Shown here: positions 58,063 through 64,000 of the stretch, in pieces
How the letters are laid out: each line of letters begins with the position of its first letter
Numbering within the stretch: position 1 is the stretch's first letter
DNA from: Dermatemys mawii
Lineage: Eukaryota; Chordata; Testudines; Dermatemydidae
NCBI GenBank assembly: GCA_007922305.1
Contig: ML677341.1
Coordinates: 69,954,911-70,018,910, forward strand
Length of the DNA: 64,000 nucleotides
Direction: 5' to 3'
Made by a program: the position numbers and the translations under genes
The notes under the pieces: model-generated
What the model was told of the DNA's origin: nothing
The model's input: the letters and a program-made list of their open reading frames with translations, nothing else
Database searches by the model: none

Positions 58063-60185
58063 TTCCCTGGGACACACTGGTAGTTACTTCCTCTGTGGAT
58101 ATCGAGTGTACATCGCCTTGCAGCGGTGTTGACTGTCAAACTTGAGGCAAAAGTGATTGTCCATCAAAACCTATCATCATCAATCAATCAATCAATCAGC
58201 AGCAGCAAAGCAAACAGTTGATTTAAAATAAGAACTATCCCTGGTCAAGTCTCCATAATTTCTGAGTTCTGACAAGCAAATATTCTTTAAACCCCCCTCC
58301 CCACAAAAATTTCAATCTTTAGAGTACTACATTTCATGTCTTTCATTTCTTGAAAAGACAGCATGAGGGTATGCTGAGCAGCTGAAAGGACTGATAATTG
58401 TATAAGAGCTTTTCACTTCTATGTTGTCAGTTCAGCATCTAATCCAAGTCAGTAGTGACTGAAAGTGGTCATCATCTGATGGCTTGTTGGTGGCCTATGA
58501 GAAATACGTGGGTGCAATTCAAAAGTTCTTTCCAGTGCTAGGACTAGTAACAGTCATCTTTTTCATATTATTTTATAAGGAATACCTCTGAAATTGATAG
58601 TATCTCTAAAACTGGAATGAACATTTTAAGTCTGCCCACTGTGTTAAACTGGTTTCCAATAACAGTGCCTACATGGGGCAAAAAATTCCCTCACCATTAT
58701 TAGCAATCTGTTGTTGGTAGTTTCAGCAGAGAGGACAAGAACATAGTAGCTGAACAACTCTTACTCCTAGAAATGTTAGGTAATCGCAACAAATAAGGGA
58801 ATTATCCTTCCCTGCTACTTAAGTCAACACTCTTGAGTCTAATAACTTGTGGCTGGAACTATATGTATATTTTAGAAAAAAATCCAGTCTTGATTTAAAG
58901 ACTCCAAGTGATGATAAGTTTACTACCTCTCTTGGTAAGCTATTCCAGTGATTAATTGCCCTCACTATTAAATGGCTTTTACTAAACTACATTTAAATTT
59001 TTTTTACAGCAGTTATAACTAGAGACTGTGGAAACACCATAGTAAAAACTAAAAACATTTTGGGCCAAAGTCATTCCAAATACAACTCCCATGTAAGTGT
59101 TGGGATCAGTGTTGACAGTAAATGTATGTTCAGGTTTCCTTGTTGATTTTACTTAAATCATTCTGTGAAACCATTATATTACTGTTTTATTGGGATAATT
59201 CATTTTGTGTTTTCACTTTTTCATGGCCACAACATCAGTTACAGAGGAGAGCACAACCCTTGATCAAAGACTGTAGAAGTTGAATTATTTAAGGTTAATG
59301 TATTATGTTTCTGCAATAAACCTTAGAATGGCTTAAAGCAATAGTAAGATGATGTGCTGAGGGGGAGAGGAGAACAATTCTGTTTGAAAAGTTGGATAGG
59401 ATGTTTTAATAGTCTTAGCATTCTGCCTATCTGGTGCCCTTCACCCCAGAGGTGGCTTCATTTCAGTGATGCTAAATGTGTGGAGTTAAGCACTTTGGGC
59501 TCCTTCAAAATGAAAAACTCTATATAAAAGTAAGATATTACTGTCAAATTAATTTACAGTTTGAATAGAGAGCCAGTACTAAGCATGATAGAACCAATTA
59601 AAAATATCTGTGATACCTGAATACAAACCAATCTATTTATATTTAAAATTTAGAAGAGAACTTCGTGAACCTTGAGTGGTTTACTTATAAACAGAAAGGG
59701 TTGCTGACCTTATCTTCTCTCTCTTCTTCTTTTGTGGGGAAAAAAAAGTTTTATTGGTTTGCAAGAGATTTGTATTCTGGAGCTGTGCATGCATTCAGTT
59801 TTTTGTTACTATATTACTATCCACATATAAATACATCTGAATATTTCTCCTCACTTGGCAAAAAAAAGATGGATTGAAAATCTGATTTTCTATTTATCTC
59901 TTCCCCAAAATATCAATCAAAAGGTAGACTAAACAGGATGCATACTTCTTAAATATAGGCTTATACTAGAATTTTGTGAAAAATACTTTAAAAATTGAAA
60001 ACTTCTGTGGGACATGTCTCATCCCTGATTGTGCAGTTATAAAATATTACACAATTCTACCATAATGGCATAATGCTTCATAAATGAGAGAGTTTACAAT
60101 GTTATTACAATGTTTGGGGCATTATATATTACAGTGTCTATTTCATTGTAACACCTATCCTGGTTAGGCATTATAAAACCTTCTC
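58063..60185. other. Intronic DNA; (ATCA)n and an old CR1 trace
   Basis: A short ATCA microsatellite lies at 58174-58199. At about 58880-58985, aaaaatccagtcttgattta, aagactccaagtgatgataa and ggtaagctattccagtgatt match another CR1 3' region, strongly diverged. The remainder is unique. Confidence 0.5.
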
Positions 60186-60464
60186 TGGGTATGTCTACAC
60201 TGCAGTTAAAAATCTGCAGCTGGCCCGTTCCAGCTGATTTGGGCTCGGGCTAAGGGACTGTTTGATTGCAGTGTAGACATTTAGGCTCAGACTGGAGCCC
60301 AGCCTCTAGGATCCTGTGAGGTGGGAGGATCCCAGAGCTCAGGCTGTAGCCTGAGCTTGAACATTTACATCACAATTAAGCAGCCCCTTAGCCTGGGCCC
60401 CATAAGCCCCAGTCAGTTGTCATAGGCCAGCTTCAGATGTCTAACTGAAGTATAGACATACCCT
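60186..60464 (+). mobile_element. TATGTCTACACTGCA repeat, copy C
   Basis: Ends are gggtatgtctacactgcagt and gaagtatagacataccc. Internal words are ggcccgttccagctgat, aaggcactgtttgattgc-like text, ctctaggatcctgtgaggt, gggaggatcccagagctcag and cacaattaagcagcccctta. It preserves the left TIR best of the three copies. Confidence 0.85.
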
Positions 60465-63400
60465 GTAAGAGGGCCTTAAAGCACATTTGGACCCTGAGTG
60501 GAATCTGGAGACCCCTCTGGAAAGGAGTGGTATACAAGTCACATGAATTGAGTGGGGAAGACTATAGCATCACACTCATTTATTGAAGTCACAAAATAAT
60601 TTACACTGACAGAAAAGTGGATTATGTACTCTGTCCCCTACAAAATGGCATAATTGATTTTTATTACCACCAGACTATTCCTGGCAATCCTTGGTGTATG
60701 TCATGTCAAACCACGGATATTTCCTGTTAAAGTCATTCCATGTTCATCTTCTTGCTCTCTCTAGAAAGTCAGGGCAGTTTGTGTGGTGATAGAACTCAGC
60801 AGTATTCTTTGAAGTCTCAGTAGTCTGACAGTTCAAAGCAGGTATGCACTGCTTGTTCATTGGGTAGCATTTAGATGACTTGATTAGGAAATAGTGAGGT
60901 CAATGAGTTACATGAAGGTAGAGTTTAGCTCATTGCATCTCAAAACCAGTTCTCAGCAGGCATTTTCATGACATGACTCAGTATTGTTCAGCTCTCATGG
61001 TTCTTAACTCTGTGGAGCTGTGCTGGTATAGTAAATTTATGCTTCTGGTGGATTCCATTGTAGAGCACTCTTCATAAAAGGAAGAACTAGAATCAAACTG
61101 TGTCCTTTTAGTTCAAAAGGTAACTTCTCTTGTTCTTTAATGTCTTATACAGTATATGTAACATACAATTCAGTATTTGGATATTATTGAACTAGTTAAT
61201 TTCATTTCAAATTCATTTTGCAGGAGAGAGATTGACCACAAACATTGTTTTTGTGCATCAGATGACCTCTACTAGATGCAAAACCAAACACTTCAACAGA
61301 GGACAGGGTGGGAAGAGCAACATATACACTGAAACCCCAGTCTCACAAATTGTTCAGTTTATCTGTATAAAGCCAAATTAAAGTCTGTAGGAGTCTTCCT
61401 TGAAGAACAACCTTCAGGACTGGGGCCTGAAAAAGGGAGTTCTACCCATAACTAACCCTACTCACTGTTGAGGCTAATAGAACAAAACACATTCGTAGTT
61501 TCTAACTGAAGCTAGTTATTGAGTTTTTGCAAGATCAGATAAGGTTAGGCAATGTCAAAATATAAAGACCACCTTATTTTTAACCCCCTCAGACATTGTC
61601 TTCCCAAGTATCTTGTTTGATTTGCCTCGGATTGTCCAAAAAAATTCTCCCTTAGCGCAAGATCACACACGTGACATTTCAGTAGGTTTGATTTAACTCT
61701 GGAATTGTTATTATTAAGAAATATGTGTCAAAAATTGGGCTTAGCATGGGGAACTAACTTTGACATTACTAAGGAGAAAACTAGAGAGAAACAGCTAAGA
61801 ATGTCATTCCATATAAGAATGGGATGAGAATAAGTTTGAAAATTATGCTTTGCCAGAGCAGAAAAACATCTGAGATTTTAAAAATAGTTTCTTTCAGTAG
61901 GAAACATTTACAGTTCTAAGTTTTGTTGATTTATAAATCTCAATGATTTGGCATCACTACATGTTGTCAACAAGATGCATTTGCTAAAGCTTTTGCAATT
62001 CTTTACATACAAATAACAGCTAATAAAGCGTTGCCTAGATCTTGTTTATGCTAGTCATAATAACAGCAATCTGTCTTATAATGGCCATAAACATATTTGC
62101 ATACAGCTTTTGAATATAACTATAATAAATTATTTTCTTTATGAATTGCATCCTTTAAATAAATTGTTTAAAATAAAATTGGAAGATGATCTGAAACAAA
62201 TGCAACTGCCATTTAACTGGCATTGAAAATATACAGCTTAAATCTAGACCTTTTCTTCCTTCCCTGACCAGTATATGGAAATGTGTTAAACTCCACATGA
62301 ATGGCAAACAAAAGTAATGTCTGGGTCTGACTGAAAGTTCCAAATAATCTGCATTTCAAAAGAGGCTAGTGTCAATCAAGTACATTTGAATGGAAAAAGC
62401 GAACAATTCAAAACACACAGTACAGGGAACAGGACTCAAAGAAGTGCCAGGTTGGTTGTTGCTAGATAGAATTTTATTATTTTTTGTAACAAAATGTTAA
62501 GGCTGGGATGGATTATTTAAATTAAATATGGGCCTGAGCCATGATAGTGTAATTTGAATCCACAGTGAATTTTTCAAAAATTCAGGAGTGTATGTAGGCA
62601 TATGTGTCCTAGTTCAATGCCTTTCAGAGAGAAAACCAAGAAGGGAGCCAGATCTGAACTTCCCCTTGAGTTGACACTGAGTGACTGGATCCTGTGTTTT
62701 TGTTCAGTCCCACCTTTAGAGAATGGAAGTGTCAGGTAGAATGCTGCCAGAGCTGAGATTAGGGTTCGCCTGTACTACAAATCAGCCATGTGCCCTCTGG
62801 GGCTTCCAGGAGTCCCTTTTTAAAATTCTTCCCCCAAACGGATGGAAGAGTTGAGATTATTTCCCATGCCTGACAGAGTTCACTCTCTCTTTGAATGCTG
62901 CTAAATCATCCAATATAAAACACAGCATTAGAAGAATGCTGTGCTTGCAAAGTGAAGCACTCAAAGTTCAGGAAATGCTAAAGCAAAGGCTGCCTGTGCA
63001 ACTTTCTCTTTGCCCCCCTAGTAAGTGGTATTAGTCTGTTATTGCATAGAATTTCACTACATGAATGCACACTGTCTTTTCCACAGTTGCAGAGTCTGAG
63101 TACAGGTTGGACAGTTAATAGGCTTTGTACTGAATGAGAAAAGGGTCTGTGGATCCATGATTTTCTTTGGGCTAATTTCTGTGCAGTTCTTTACCCCAAT
63201 ATAAACCTGGAGTGAATCCAGGGAAACTAAATTCCAGGAAACTTGACTTCAGTGGGACTACTTGGGTGGTTAAAGTTAGAAAAGTGCTTAAGTACCTTGC
63301 TGAATCAGGGCCTCAGTGTGCCAGATGGACAGAGTTTAATGAAGGAGGCAGAGGATTGTTGCAAATGTGGGAGGAATCCTCTAATACGGAGGATAAAAAT

Positions 63401-63970
63401 AAATATAGTTCAGCTGCTACATTCTGGTGGGCCGGTAGTCTGCGTGACCCTGCTTACACACGTTTGCAAGTACTTTAATTACTTGGTAATTGAGATAATG
63501 GGAATTCCCTCAAATGGGTTTGCTGCCTGCACTCTCATGGATTGTCCTGTCCTCAGAGCCCTACAAGTGAATTGCAGCCTCATAGTTGTTCATTGGCTAT
63601 TATTATAGTACTATATAGTATTCTGTATAATCCTGGCATTTGAACCACAGTGATGGGTTCCAAATTTGGAACCTTCTCAAGGATCCCAGACATTTGGATG
63701 TGGGATTTTAGTTCAGGCCAGTGTCTAGTGTATAGACGCACATTATATAATATGTCATTCTAAATTATAATGCATGGTCCACTTAGGTGCAAGCAACTTT
63801 TTAAAGTAGTAATAATTCAGCCATCATCATGTCCAAGTGGTACCAAAAGAAACTGGAGTTGTTGTAGAATGTGTTGCATTCAGAGAGTGAAACAGTTATG
63901 CAGGCTCTTTTCAAGCTAATCAGTCCCCCAGTTTGCAGGGCCTTCTTACTCATCTCACTGTTGTTTGCAC
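60465..63970. other. Intronic DNA, mostly unique
   Basis: No repeat ends recognised apart from a short palindromic trace at about 63185-63312 (cttgacttcagtgggacta, gaaaagtgcttaagtac, ttgctgaatcagggcctc), a type frequent in turtles. No exon seen before 63973. Confidence 0.45.
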
Positions 63971-63972
63971 AG

Positions 63973-64000
63973 GCTTTTTCAGAAGAAGTATCACTAAAAA
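63973..64000 (+). CDS. NR1H4: NR1H4 exon start: second half of DNA-binding domain
   Basis: The last 28 bases of the window follow the acceptor tgttgtttgcacag. Joined in phase 1 to the exon ending at 57222, they encode (G)FFRRSITK, the recognition-helix continuation of the FXR DNA-binding domain after CEGCKG. The exon is cut by the window edge before the second zinc finger. Confidence 0.95.

Larger units (their letters stand above)
57223..63972 (+). other. NR1H4: NR1H4 intron, 6.75 kb
   Basis: Phase-1 intron, GT at 57223 and AG at 63971-63972 (tgttgtttgcacag). It separates the two zinc fingers. It contains a long CR1 piece near its 5' end and TATGTCTACACTGCA copy C. No other exon was seen. 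Confidence 0.9.

Overview
This is a vertebrate nuclear window, almost certainly from a cryptodiran turtle. The evidence for that is a tRNA-derived SINE with intact A and B boxes of the type common in cryptodires (14178-14367), CR1 LINE 3' ends, and several short DNA-transposon families (TIRs such as TATGTCTACACTGCA and GGGTGACCAG) that I know as abundant in turtle genomes. The species cannot be fixed from the sequence.

Only two host genes are visible, both on the + strand, in the tandem order known from other amniotes (human 12q23.1). The last coding exon of SLC17A8 (vesicular glutamate transporter 3) is at 141-476. The 5' part of NR1H4 (farnesoid X receptor, FXR) comprises an alternative N-terminal exon at 39018-39102, the exon with the AF-1 region and first zinc finger at 56860-57222, and the first 28 bases of the second-zinc-finger exon at 63973-64000. 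All NR1H4 junctions are phase 1 with GT/AG sites, so the exons join in frame. About 38.5 kb of intergenic DNA and two NR1H4 introns (17.8 kb and 6.75 kb) fill the rest.

The intergenic and intronic DNA is dense with old transposons. From left to right: a hAT-like repeat (0.9 kb), GGGTGACCAG mariner-like MITEs (2.35, 4.1, 21.5 and 34.0 kb), a hAT transposase remnant (3.0-3.5 kb), a probable LTR fragment (5.8-6.5 kb), TATGTCTACACTGCA repeats (11.6, 51.8 and 60.2 kb), CR1 pieces (13.7, 48.1 and 57.4-58.1 kb), a turtle SINE (14.2 kb), a 49-bp tandem array (17.7 kb), a Tigger-like element with TA target duplication (18.15-18.5 kb), two Harbinger remnants (24.3-25.9 and 36.0-37.6 kb), a fold-back retroelement-like repeat (37.65-38.0 kb), hAT-like elements with 8-bp flanking duplications (38.1, 39.8 and 47.3 kb) and a nested insertion (54.6-56.1 kb).

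The most interesting object is a complete 2538-bp DNA transposon at 27843-30380. It has CACTG...CAGTG ends, roughly 125-bp imperfect inverted repeats, a 3-bp TAA target duplication, repeated subterminal 10-mers, and a minus-strand gene for a zinc-binding, DDE-like protein broken by only one frameshift and one stop codon. The ends resemble the CMC/EnSpm (CACTA) group. Family assignments rest on reading and memory, with no database search.
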